Shown: piece by piece, positions 28,088 through 35,846 of the stretch
Layout of the letters: the number at the start of each line of letters is the position of its first letter
Numbering within the stretch: the stretch's first letter is position 1
Origin: Planctomycetota bacterium
GTDB taxonomy: Bacteria; Planctomycetota; UBA8742; UBA2392
Reading direction: 5' to 3'
DNA: 41,268 nt
NCBI GenBank assembly: GCA_020848275.1
Contig: JADLAK010000083.1
Location: forward strand, 1 to 41,268
Program-made: the position numbers and the translations under genes
Notes under the pieces: generated by a model
What the model saw: the letters and a program-made list of their open reading frames with translations, nothing else
Database searches by the model: none
What the model was told of the DNA's origin: nothing

Positions 28088-28179
28088 TTAGAACACTTTC
28101 AAGGTTGCCGTGCGGTGTTCTGCTTGCGGCGAGCGTTTGTGGCGCGGCTCGCGCGACTACGATTGACCGGCAAAGAAGC

Positions 28180-28256
28180 TGGTACGCCCGAGAGGATTCG
28201 AACCTCTGACCTACGGCTTCGGAAACCGTCGCTCTATCCAGCTGAGCTACGGGCGC
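28180..28256 (-). tRNA. tRNA-Arg (anticodon CCG)
   Basis: On the minus strand the acceptor GCGCCCG, D arm GCTC...GAGC, anticodon arm ACGGT-TTCCGAA-GCCGT, T arm AGAGG-TTCGAAT-CCTCT and acceptor CGGGCGT fold as a complete cloverleaf. The anticodon at loop positions 34-36 is CCG, reading the Arg codon CGG. Discriminator A and an encoded CCA follow (to 28180). The first acceptor pair is G-U rather than G-C. Confidence 0.96.
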
Positions 28257-28291
28257 GTGCAAAAAACCGTAACAGGATGGCCGCGCAGCGT

Positions 28292-29746
28292 CTAGTAGTT
28301 GCAGAGCACCCAGGCGCGCCACTCAACCTGAAGTTCCTTGATCGTCTTGCCGAACACGCGCTCGATGATGAGCAATTCGGCCTGCTCCCTGGCAGCGCGC
28401 TCTTTCAGCCAGCGGCGCGTCGATTCAGGGTAACGCTCGAACATGAACTCGAGCCAACTGAACGCCGTCGCCGCCTGCTCCACGCCCAGGTCGTTGAGCG
28501 ACTTCGGCGCAAGCGAGAACAGCGAGATGTCGCGATTTTCCCGCAACGTGCGCAGCACATAAACACGCAGGCCCTGCGGCGTCTTGGCGTCGTCAACCAC
28601 GCGATCAGGGGAATCGTCGGGCCGCGCGCTGGTGGTTTCAGCCTTGGTCATCGAATAGCGAACCGCGCGCGTGGTGCCCAGCACGCGCCCGGTTACAAAG
28701 TAGGTAAAGGCTACGCTCACCCAGGCCGGCGAGGACTCCACACGGTGCTTGGTAAGCACCATGCTGGCCGTCAGGTGCGCCAGCATGTCGTCGGTTGTGG
28801 CCACGGCAAGGTCGCCCTTTCCCTCCAGCGACACGTAGCCCCAGGGCGTCTTGGTCGCTGTGCCGTTGAGCTTGAGGGAATGTTTCAGCCCCTCGCCGCT
28901 TTTGCCCGAGAACTGCTCGACCATCGCGACGTACTGTTTTTCTTCCTGCACCGAGGTCACGGTATAGGGGTTCTTCTCGTTAATGAGCGGCTCGGTGATG
29001 CCCAGCAACTCGTGGCAAAGGGTTACCGTGGCGTCGCAGATGCGGTGCAGCTTCGCCGCACGCTTGTCTGACTCCGTCGAGCGCGCCACGATCGGGCCGC
29101 CCTTGCGGCGATAGAGCTTGGCGCCGATCGCTTCACCCTGTTCGTCTTCGCCGTCGGCTTTGCCTTCCGAGCCTTCCTTCAAAAGCTTCTTGCCGGCTTC
29201 GCGCGCCCGGATAAGCGCCGCGCCGAGGAAATTGCCGCGCTCGTCCTTGCTGCGGCCAAGCTTCTCATTGGCCTCTTTGTCAAACGCGTCATAATAGAGC
29301 AGTTCGGCCCAGGCGAGGGCGGCGTTTTCAACCTGTCCCGCGTCGGCGGCGTTGACCGCAAGTTCGCGCGTGCGCTCGCGCGCTTTTTCGTAGAACGCCC
29401 CGCGCTTCTTGTCCGGCGCCTTGCGCGCTTCGGCGCGTTTGTGCACGTCGAGGATGGCATCGTTTTCAGCCAGCCCGCGGTCAAAAACCCACTTGCCGTC
29501 CTGGCGCTTGTAGCCAAGGCCCTTCATCGCCTCGGGATGGTCGGGCACAAGCACGCGCGCGCGGTCGTAGTGGAAGCGCGCGTCGCGGTTGAGGCCCAGC
29601 TTGGCGTATTCGTTGCCGAGCGTTGCGTGCTCGCTGGCGAGATAGCTGTAAACGCGCGAACGTTCAGTCGCGAAGTCGTATTCGCCCGCGACCATGACGC
29701 CGCTGACGAACCATAACAACAAGCATGCCGACGCAAAACGTCTCAT
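28292..29746 (-). CDS. Exported protein with TPR-like start and degenerate gluzincin-like core
   Basis: This 484-residue protein has a signal peptide (about 1-20) and a helical tetratricopeptide-like N-terminus (about 30-80, [20 protein letters not shown]). A charged helical middle follows, then a region (319-352) laid out like the active site of peptidase-MA/DUF1570-type zinc peptidases. In those families HExxH is followed some 20 residues later by PxWLxEGxAEY. Here the first motif reads AHLTASMV, without the Glu and second His, and the second [12 protein letters not shown]. The protein is probably an inactive relative; its function is unknown. It follows the NIL-domain gene by 30 bp on the same strand. 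No strong ribosome-binding site is visible. Confidence 0.75.
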   Translation of the reverse strand: MRRFASACLLLWFVSGVMVAGEYDFATERSRVYSYLASEHATLGNEYAKLGLNRDARFHYDRARVLVPDHPEAMKGLGYKRQDGKWVFDRGLAENDAILDVHKRAEARKAPDKKRGAFYEKARERTRELAVNAADAGQVENAALAWAELLYYDAFDKEANEKLGRSKDERGNFLGAALIRAREAGKKLLKEGSEGKADGEDEQGEAIGAKLYRRKGGPIVARSTESDKRAAKLHRICDATVTLCHELLGITEPLINEKNPYTVTSVQEEKQYVAMVEQFSGKSGEGLKHSLKLNGTATKTPWGYVSLEGKGDLAVATTDDMLAHLTASMVLTKHRVESSPAWVSVAFTYFVTGRVLGTTRAVRYSMTKAETTSARPDDSPDRVVDDAKTPQGLRVYVLRTLRENRDISLFSLAPKSLNDLGVEQAATAFSWLEFMFERYPESTRRWLKERAAREQAELLIIERVFGKTIKELQVEWRAWVLCNY

Positions 29747-29776
29747 GTTGTCGCCGCAAAATGGAAATGAAACTTC

Positions 29777-30004
29777 TTAGCCTTCGCGGATCGTGACGCC
29801 GCGTTCCGACAGATACTTGATGGCCGCGTCCATGGCGTCATCGGGGCCTTCAAGCGAAAGCTCGACGTAACCAACTTCGTCGTTGACGTTGGCCTTGGAA
29901 ATATTGAACACGAGCCCGAACTTGTTCCCGATGTTGAACAGGATCGGTTCACGAATCAGCTTCTGCGGGAAGCTGAGCGAAAGTTTGCGAATGGTTGCAG
30001 ACAT
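29777..30004 (-). CDS. Stand-alone NIL-domain protein
   Basis: This 75-residue protein (MSATIRKLSLSFPQKLIREP start) matches the NIL domain, a ferredoxin-like fold usually found at the C-terminus of the methionine importer ATPase MetN and in some 4Fe-4S proteins. Conserved features seen are the opening L.FP..L..EP, the NISKANV strand-turn, the glycine-rich G.V.L.LEG and a C-terminal helix ending YLSERGV. The start at 30004 has AAGGG 7-9 nt upstream; an earlier in-frame ATG would add an unlikely 37-residue leader. Alone, a NIL domain probably acts as a small ligand-binding regulator. No metN is visible in this window. Confidence 0.85.
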   Translation of the reverse strand: MSATIRKLSLSFPQKLIREPILFNIGNKFGLVFNISKANVNDEVGYVELSLEGPDDAMDAAIKYLSERGVTIREG

Positions 30005-30085
30005 CTTGTTCCCTTCGGCCAGCCTCGGGAGTGTGAGCTCCGCGTCGGCGATTGCCCCGTCGTCACCTTTAACGCTACAACGTGC

Positions 30086-30115
30086 AATATTCTCCGACAA
30101 AAACAAATTGCACAA
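30086..30115 (-). promoter_or_regulatory. Possible promoter for the NIL-domain gene
   Basis: On the minus strand TTGTGC (30115-30110) and AATATT (30091-30086) are separated by 18 bp and lie about 80 bp upstream of the start at 30004, in a locally AT-rich stretch between purA and this gene. Both boxes deviate from consensus, so this is tentative. Confidence 0.3.
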
Positions 30116-30186
30116 CCATTTGGAATCCTAAATAACTTGCCACATTCCCAGCGTGCATTGTTTCAAGCCTAAACCAGCGATTCTAC

Positions 30187-31449
30187 TCACCCTTTCGGCG
30201 CGCCGCGCACAACAAACGCGGCGTCACGCTCAGGGCCGACGCTGATTAAACCGATGCGCACGCCCACGAATTCCTCGACGAAGCGCAGATACGACCGCGC
30301 CGCCGCAGGGAGATCCTCGGGCTTGCGCACAGCGCTGATGTTGTCTTTCCAGCCCGGCAGCGCCTTGTAAGTCGGCTTGAGGGCGCTGAAGGCGCGGATG
30401 TCCGCGGGCAGGCCGGGGTGTGCATAACCCTCGTATCCAACGCCCACTTTGAGGTCGCCAAGGCCCGACAGCACGTCGAGTTTTGTAATCGCGATTTCTG
30501 TGACGCCGGCGATCTTGCAGATATAGCGCAGCGCAAACAGGTCAATCCAGCCCACGCGGCGGGGGCGGCCCGTGGTCGCGCCGTATTCGCCGCCTTTTTC
30601 ACGCAGGCGATCGCCCTCGGCCTTCGGCAATTCGGTGGGAAACGGCCCTTCGCCGACGCGCGTGCAGTAGGCTTTGCTTACGCCGATCACGCGTTTTACG
30701 TCGGTCCACGAGCCGATGCCCGCAGGAATGCCGCCCGTCAGCGTGTGGCTGCTGGTCACAAACGGATATGTGCCGTAGGCGATGTCGAGCATCGCGCCCT
30801 GTGCGCCTTCATAAAGGATGCGCTTGTTCTCTTTAACGGCTTCGCACAGCACCAGCGCCGCATCGGCGATGTACGGCTTCAGGCGCTCGCCGGCCTTGAG
30901 TAACGCGGGCAGCATGTCGCTGACCGTCGGCGGCTTGTTGATCTGCGATGCGCGCACGGCGCGCGCGCGTTCGAGCGCTTCTTTCAGGCTGGTCTTGTCA
31001 ATCAAATCGCAGGCGCGCACGGCGATGCGGTCGTAGCGGTCGGCGTAAGTCGGGCCGATGCCGCGTTTGGTCGTGCCGATCTTGCCGCCGCCTTCTTCGC
31101 GCCCGGAATCAAGCAGCAGGTGCAGCGGCGTGGTGATGCTGGCGCGGTCGGAAATGATCAGCCGGTCCTTAAGTTTGAAACCGCGCCCCTCGACCTCGTC
31201 AATTTCGTCAATCAGTCTGATTGGATCAATCACCATGCCGCTGCCGAGTACGTTGGTGCAGCCGCTGTGCAGCACGCCCGTGGGCAGGTGGTGCAGGACG
31301 ATTTTCTGGCCGCCGGGATACACGGTGTGGCCGGCGTTGCCGCCGCCCTGGAAGCGCACGCAGAAGTCGTGCTCGGCGCAAAGCGCGTCAACAAGTTTGC
31401 CTTTTCCCTCGTCCCCCCATTGGAGGCCGAGGATCGCGGACGTGGACAT
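30187..31449 (-). CDS. purA: Adenylosuccinate synthetase
   Basis: This 420-residue enzyme joins IMP and aspartate using GTP, the first committed step of AMP synthesis, in the cytoplasm. It has the N-terminal GTP-binding loop GLQWGDEGKGK (8-18), the catalytic Asp13 and His41 (GGGNAGHT), the TTKRGIGPTYADR motif, the Arg-rich TTGRPRRVGW loop that binds aspartate/IMP, and TKLDVLSG for guanine recognition. The length matches the family. The start at 31449 has AAAGG 6 nt upstream (31460-31456); extra upstream codons do not look like PurA. Its neighbours give no purine-operon context. Confidence 0.98.
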   Translation of the reverse strand: MSTSAILGLQWGDEGKGKLVDALCAEHDFCVRFQGGGNAGHTVYPGGQKIVLHHLPTGVLHSGCTNVLGSGMVIDPIRLIDEIDEVEGRGFKLKDRLIISDRASITTPLHLLLDSGREEGGGKIGTTKRGIGPTYADRYDRIAVRACDLIDKTSLKEALERARAVRASQINKPPTVSDMLPALLKAGERLKPYIADAALVLCEAVKENKRILYEGAQGAMLDIAYGTYPFVTSSHTLTGGIPAGIGSWTDVKRVIGVSKAYCTRVGEGPFPTELPKAEGDRLREKGGEYGATTGRPRRVGWIDLFALRYICKIAGVTEIAITKLDVLSGLGDLKVGVGYEGYAHPGLPADIRAFSALKPTYKALPGWKDNISAVRKPEDLPAAARSYLRFVEEFVGVRIGLISVGPERDAAFVVRGAPKG

Positions 31450-31474
31450 CGTTAGCCTTTCGGAGTGACGAAGG

Positions 31475-31503
31475 ATTATATGCAACAGGGGCCGGGAGGC
31501 GAG
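31475..31503 (-). promoter_or_regulatory. Probable purA promoter
   Basis: On the minus strand a perfect TATAAT (31480-31475) lies 25 bp upstream of the purA start codon, which would give a leader of about 20 nt that includes the AAAGG site. The -35 region (31503-31498, CTCGCC) is poor. Confidence rests on the -10 box alone. Confidence 0.4.
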
Positions 31504-31532
31504 TGGGCAGTGGCATTGAGAGATAGAGAAAT

Positions 31533-31552
31533 GGAGAGATAGCAATCTCTCC
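31533..31552 (-). terminator. Hairpin between lipase gene and purA, terminator-like
   Basis: GGAGAGAT-AGCA-ATCTCTCC forms an 8-bp perfect stem 18 bp past the lipase stop. On the minus strand it is followed by the pyrimidine-rich ATTTCTCTATCTCTC, not a clean T run. It could end or attenuate transcription before the purA promoter. Confidence 0.4.
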
Positions 31553-31570
31553 AACGCTCCATCTCCCGCT

Positions 31571-32983
31571 CTAACGCGTCAGTACGTCGCCCAGAGCCAG
31601 CTTCAACATCTCGTCCTCGAACATCGAGCGATGCCGAAACGGCGTGTACGAGATCGACTCGATGGCGGCGCGAAAGACCTCGCCACTGCGCCGCAGCGCC
31701 GCGTTGCTTTCGGGCAGCGCCAGGCCCAGCGCCGAGCGCCGCGTCACCACGCCGTCGCCCGCCGCATACATCGCGCGCGTCAGCGGGTCGTTGGCGCGCT
31801 CGGCGGCGCGGGGCTCGAAGGTGAAATCCCAGTCCGCGCCGCTGCGCAGCGCACCCACGCGCGCCAAGGTCGGCGTATTGGCGCCGCAAATCACCGAGCA
31901 CGGGACCGCCGGCACGCCTTCAATGGCGTGCAGGAAACGCCGCGCGTGGGCAAGGCACAGCCGCAAATGGCGTTCGCGTTGCGCCATTTTGTCGACGAAA
32001 ATGCGGTCGCGGCTCTGGCCGTCGTTGTAGCGACCGGCCAAGTCGCGCTTGAGATTTTCCTTCTCGGACGGGCTGAAGACCGACAGCCCGCGGTCAATCC
32101 AGGTTTCCGGGTCCCAAAGGTCGAAGTCCACGGACTCGCCGCTTTCGCCCGCGAAAACCTTTTCGCCGGGCAGGGGCAGCAACTCAAACGACGCGGGCAT
32201 GCTGAAAATCGTCAGGGGCGGGTGATGTCGCGCCAGCGCCGCGGGCGTATAGCCCTCGTGCAGGATTTTCAGCGAGTCCAGCGTGCCGCCGTGCGGCGTG
32301 CCGAGGCAAATCAGGCGCTCGACGTCCGGCGCGCCCGCATTGCCGGCGGGTAGCGGGTCATTCAGCGCCTTGCCCGAGACCACGTCGGCGCCGCCGTACT
32401 TGAGGTAGTAGCGCCCGATCAGGCCGCCGTTGGAAACAGCGAGCAGCGTGAATTTCATTGTCGGCTGGCCAAGGTCGCGCCGGATGGTTGCGATCATCTC
32501 GGCCAACTGCACGGCGGCCTCGACGTTGCTTCGCCGCCAGTCATAAAAGAAGACGAACAGGTTGTGGCCGCGGAAGAACCGGTCGCCGTAGGCCGCGCGA
32601 TAGCCGAGCGTGCGCGTAAGGAAGTCGATGATCTCGGCGTAAAAGCGCACTTCGCCGCCGCCCTCGCCATTGAGCACCTCGACGAGGTCCAGCACGCGAT
32701 AGGCCCGAAGATCGTCGGTATTGTCGGCCAACCGGGGGCCGTCGATGGGCAGATCGAGCCCGTCCTGCAACTGCGAAATCATCGCGCGGAAGTTGCCCCA
32801 GGCGATCTCGCCGGTCTTGACGTTAAACAGGCGGCTGCCGAGTGAACCGGGGATGAGGATGATCGGCTCGAGTTCGCCGCGGGCACGCTCGGCGCGAAAC
32901 TCGTCGGCGGGATTGACTTTGAGACCCGCCGTGGGATCGGCAACACACGCGCATACGAGAAGCCCCATGGCGAGAACAGCCAT
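31571..32983 (-). CDS. LCAT-like lipase/acyltransferase, exported
   Basis: This alpha/beta-hydrolase is of the lecithin:cholesterol acyltransferase type, about 470 residues from the chosen start. It shows PIILIPGSLGSRL (about 40-52), the LCAT-typical FVFFYDWRRS (about 143-152) and a nucleophile elbow AVSNGG with Ser184, where most relatives have GHSMGG. A catalytic Asp is plausible; no His was assigned. MAVLAMGLLVCACVADP at the N-terminus is a signal sequence, possibly a weak lipobox with C13. ATG 33091 is an alternative start: it has GAGG nearby and overlaps the preceding stop, but it would prefix 36 residues encoded by a palindromic repeat. Expected substrates are lipids or ester-linked acyl groups at the cell envelope. 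Confidence 0.85.
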   Translation of the reverse strand: MAVLAMGLLVCACVADPTAGLKVNPADEFRAERARGELEPIILIPGSLGSRLFNVKTGEIAWGNFRAMISQLQDGLDLPIDGPRLADNTDDLRAYRVLDLVEVLNGEGGGEVRFYAEIIDFLTRTLGYRAAYGDRFFRGHNLFVFFYDWRRSNVEAAVQLAEMIATIRRDLGQPTMKFTLLAVSNGGLIGRYYLKYGGADVVSGKALNDPLPAGNAGAPDVERLICLGTPHGGTLDSLKILHEGYTPAALARHHPPLTIFSMPASFELLPLPGEKVFAGESGESVDFDLWDPETWIDRGLSVFSPSEKENLKRDLAGRYNDGQSRDRIFVDKMAQRERHLRLCLAHARRFLHAIEGVPAVPCSVICGANTPTLARVGALRSGADWDFTFEPRAAERANDPLTRAMYAAGDGVVTRRSALGLALPESNAALRRSGEVFRAAIESISYTPFRHRSMFEDEMLKLALGDVLTR

Positions 32984-32996
32984 CAACCAAACGCGG

Positions 32997-33080
32997 TTGT
33001 GGATTGTGGATTGTGCATTGTGGATTGACCGGCGTTGACACCTGGGCGCCAATCCAAAATCCACAATCCAAAATCCACAA
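32997..33080. repeat. GTGGATT-type short-repeat palindrome
   Basis: Several copies of GTGGATTGT lie on the left (32997-33027), and the inverse, ATCCACAATCC/ATCCAAA, on the right (33050-33080), around a unique centre of about 22 bp. This makes an imperfect palindrome of about 84 bp. It fills the gap between the RluD-family and lipase genes and is less GC-rich than its neighbours. Translated on the minus strand it yields the FWIVDFG-type peptide often seen where such repeats are read through. Confidence 0.75.
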
Positions 33081-34130
33081 TTAGGTTTCATGTTTGCCTC
33101 GCAGGTACGACGGTAGGTCATCCGTCGAGAAGCCCGCCAGCGACAAAGCCTGTGAAAGTTCCGGCCATAGCGGCGCGACGATTTCAAGCGGTCCGCCGGT
33201 AAGCGGGTGTTCCATGGTAACGCGGGCCGCGTGCAGAAACTGGCGCTTAAGGCGCAATTTCTCGCGCGCGTGGCGATTTTTTTCGCGCGAGCCGTATTCA
33301 TCGTCGCCGACAATCGGGCTGCCCACGTGCGCCAGGTGCGCGCGCAACTGGTGTGTGCGGCCGGTGACAAGTTCAAGCTCAACCAGCGAATAGGGCCCGC
33401 GCTGCGCCAGGACTCGGTAACGCGTGACCGCACGCCGACCCTCGCCGGCCTCGACCTTGCGGCGGCGGCCCTGCGAATCCTCCTGCCGCGCAATCGGCAC
33501 GTCGATGGTTCCTTCGCGCCGGTCAAGCCCGCCGAAAATCAGGGCGACGTAGAGTTTCTCGATGCGCCGATGCTTGATCGCGTCGGTTAACTTCTGGATT
33601 GCCGGCAGGGTCTTGCCGATCAGCACCAGCCCGGAGGTCTCGCGGTCGAGGCGGTGCGCAAGGCCGGGGCTGAAGGTGGGGGACGGCCGCACGAAGTCTT
33701 TTAAATTGGTCGCTTCCCCGCCAATCGGTTTCTCCAACAGATAGGACGTCACCTGGTCTATGAGTGTGTCGCGGCCCTCGCCGCGGTCGCCTGCGTGCAC
33801 GAGCACGCCCGCGGGCTTGTTGACCGCGACGATGGCGTCGTCTTCGAAGACCACCTTGAAATCGCGGCGGCGCGAAAAGCCGACGTCGGCGCGCTTGCGC
33901 AATTTCGGCTGCAAGTGGCGCTCTTCGGCGGCCTGGGCGAAGGAAACCACGTCGCCGATGTTGAGGCGATGTTCGGGCCGCGACTTGCCGCCGTTGACGG
34001 TGATCGCGCGCGTGCGCACCAGCCGGTAAATCGCCGACAAGCTGACATCGTCGAGCAATTTGCGCAGGAAGCGATCGAGGCGCTGGTTGGCCTCGTTTTC
34101 GGTAATGGTGACAGTGCGCGTGGCAGGCAT
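33081..34130 (-). CDS. RluC/RluD-family 23S rRNA pseudouridine synthase
   Basis: This 349-residue enzyme has an N-terminal S4-type RNA-binding domain (about 14-65, RLDRFLRKLL then RAITVNGGKSRPEHRLNIGD), a pseudouridine synthase core with VNKPAGVLVH (103-112) and the catalytic motif HRLDRETSG with Asp162, and LVTGRTHQLRAHL towards the C-terminus. The family converts specific uridines in 23S rRNA; which site is modified cannot be decided here. The start at 34130 gives a natural N-terminus. It lies upstream of the lipase gene on the same strand, separated by the repeat at 32997-33080. Confidence 0.94.
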   Translation of the reverse strand: MPATRTVTITENEANQRLDRFLRKLLDDVSLSAIYRLVRTRAITVNGGKSRPEHRLNIGDVVSFAQAAEERHLQPKLRKRADVGFSRRRDFKVVFEDDAIVAVNKPAGVLVHAGDRGEGRDTLIDQVTSYLLEKPIGGEATNLKDFVRPSPTFSPGLAHRLDRETSGLVLIGKTLPAIQKLTDAIKHRRIEKLYVALIFGGLDRREGTIDVPIARQEDSQGRRRKVEAGEGRRAVTRYRVLAQRGPYSLVELELVTGRTHQLRAHLAHVGSPIVGDDEYGSREKNRHAREKLRLKRQFLHAARVTMEHPLTGGPLEIVAPLWPELSQALSLAGFSTDDLPSYLRGKHET

Positions 34131-34164
34131 GAAGCGGCCTATTTAACACCGCCAGGGGCGTTGT

Positions 34165-34233
34165 AGCCATGAATGGACACGAATTCCCACGAATACGCCG
34201 TTGATTCGTGTTCATTCGTGTGAATTCGTGGCT
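34165..34233. repeat. 69-bp ACGAAT-rich inverted repeat
   Basis: Two 30-nt arms (34165-34194 and 34204-34233) match as inverted repeats at 24 of 30 positions around a 9-bp spacer. Each arm is itself built of ACACGAAT/CACGAATTC words. The element is much more AT-rich than its surroundings, lies between divergent genes, and ends 11 bp before the APH-fusion start. It may therefore also influence initiation there. Confidence 0.8.
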
Positions 34234-34244
34234 AAAAAGAACTC

Positions 34245-35846
34245 ATGCCGACGCACTACACCGGCTTGCCGTTTGCCCTCAACGCTGAGCGCGTGATTGA
34301 AACCCACGCCAACATGGTGCTGCTGTCGGGCAATCGCGCCTACAAGCTCAAGCGCCCGGTGAAATACCCGTTCCTCGATTATTCGACGCTCGAAAAACGC
34401 ACGCATTTCCTGCTCGAGGAATTGCGGCTGAACCGGCGTTTTTCGCCCGACATTTACCTGGGCATCGCCGAAGTCCGCGCGCGGGGCGGCAAACTTTTCA
34501 TCGGCCCGACGCAAACCGGCGAGCGCGGCGTCGCAGGCGCGCCCGGCGGGCCGGCCCGCGGCGACACAGGCCGCGACGAAGGCGAACTCGTCGATTACTG
34601 CGTCGTGATGAAGCGAATTCCCGACGACGCGTGGCTGCCGCAACTAATGAAGGAAGGCTGCCTGCCCGGGGACGGCATCCACAAGCTGGTCGAGCATTTA
34701 ATAAACGTCTACGCCAAACAACATTCCGATGCTGAGATCGCAAAGGCGGGTTTGCCCGGGAATCTCCGTAGTAACACCGTCGCCAACGTGGCCGAGATCA
34801 AACGCTTCGTGCCGCAGTGCTTGCCCGCGGCGCGCTGGGCGCGGCTCGATGCGCTTCTTCGGGGCTGGTTTGAAAACAACGGCGACGTGTTCCGCGACCG
34901 CGTCAAACAGGGCCGCATCCACGACGGCCACGGCGATCTCAAGCCGGGCAACATCGCATTCATCGACGGCAAGCCCGTCATCACCGACTGCATTGAATTC
35001 AACACCACGTTTCGCGAACTCGATCTGCTTGCCGAGTTCGGTTTCCTTGCAACCGGCCTGCAGGCGGTGGGGGATTTCAGCGATGCCGCCGATGTTTTTG
35101 CCACCTATCGCAAGCTCGGGCGCGACGATTTTCCCAATGCGTTGCGGCGCTACTACCAGGCGCACCTGGCCTGCGTGATGGGCAAGGTGACGGCGCTGCG
35201 CCTGGCTTCGACCGACGCCAAAGCGCAGACCGGCATCACCGCGCTGGCCGCGCACTATTTCGCGCTGGCGGATTTCTACGCGCGCGAGCCGCACGTGGTG
35301 GTGGTGGCCGGCATCATGGGCAGCGGCAAGAGCACGCTCGCCGCGCAAATTGCGCTGCAACTGGGCTGGAATCATGTCAGCAGCGACGTCACGCGAAAGC
35401 AGCTCGCGGGCATCGCGCCGACCGAGCGCCTGCCCGCAAGCGCCTACACGCGCGAGGCCGCAAGCAAGGTCTACGAAGCCATGAACGCGCGCATCGTCGC
35501 CGACGTCCCCGGCGTGGTGCTCGACGGCCAGTTCCCGGCGCGCTTCATGCGTGAAGAAGTCGTCAAAGCCGCACGAATGGTCGGCGGCACGGCAACGCTG
35601 GTGCTTTGCGACGCGCCCGACGACGTCGTGCGCGAGCGCATGAACCGGCGCGAAAAAGATCCCGCGCGCGTCAGCGACGCAACGGCGGACCTGCTGGCCA
35701 AAGCGCGCGCCGATTTCGAACTCGTCGGCGATGAGGGCTTTGATCTCGTTATCCGCCATGACACGCGCGCGCCCGCGGTAGAAGCCGCCGCGGGCGTGAT
35801 TGCGAAGCTGATCGGGCCGGAATTCCAGCCCGCTCTTGTCATCTAG
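34245..35846 (+). CDS. APH-family kinase fused to P-loop kinase domain
   Basis: This 533-residue fusion has an N-terminal aminoglycoside-phosphotransferase-like kinase region (about 1-330) with YKLKRPVKYPFLDYSTLEKR and the catalytic-loop motif HGDLKPGN (about 229-236), followed by ITDCIEFN. A C-terminal P-loop NTPase (about 345-520) has GIMGSGKST and resembles gluconate-kinase/zeta-toxin-like AAA_33 domains. This architecture is widespread in bacteria and is not a known antibiotic-resistance determinant; its substrate is unknown. No good ribosome-binding site precedes ATG 34245, and an AT-rich palindrome ends 11 bp upstream. Its stop shares the sequence CTAG with the stop of the convergent gene. 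Confidence 0.9.
   Translation: MPTHYTGLPFALNAERVIETHANMVLLSGNRAYKLKRPVKYPFLDYSTLEKRTHFLLEELRLNRRFSPDIYLGIAEVRARGGKLFIGPTQTGERGVAGAPGGPARGDTGRDEGELVDYCVVMKRIPDDAWLPQLMKEGCLPGDGIHKLVEHLINVYAKQHSDAEIAKAGLPGNLRSNTVANVAEIKRFVPQCLPAARWARLDALLRGWFENNGDVFRDRVKQGRIHDGHGDLKPGNIAFIDGKPVITDCIEFNTTFRELDLLAEFGFLATGLQAVGDFSDAADVFATYRKLGRDDFPNALRRYYQAHLACVMGKVTALRLASTDAKAQTGITALAAHYFALADFYAREPHVVVVAGIMGSGKSTLAAQIALQLGWNHVSSDVTRKQLAGIAPTERLPASAYTREAASKVYEAMNARIVADVPGVVLDGQFPARFMREEVVKAARMVGGTATLVLCDAPDDVVRERMNRREKDPARVSDATADLLAKARADFELVGDEGFDLVIRHDTRAPAVEAAAGVIAKLIGPEFQPALVI

Noticed and set aside
31450..31570. Purine riboswitch upstream of purA.
   Set aside because: The leader after the likely -10 box is only about 20 nt, and no three-way junction or purine-riboswitch core was seen.
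34245..35846. APH-like kinase considered as an antibiotic-resistance gene.
   Set aside because: The fusion with a P-loop kinase domain and the YKLKRPV...LDYSTLEKR signature mark a common housekeeping-type family, not known resistance enzymes, and no mobile context is present.
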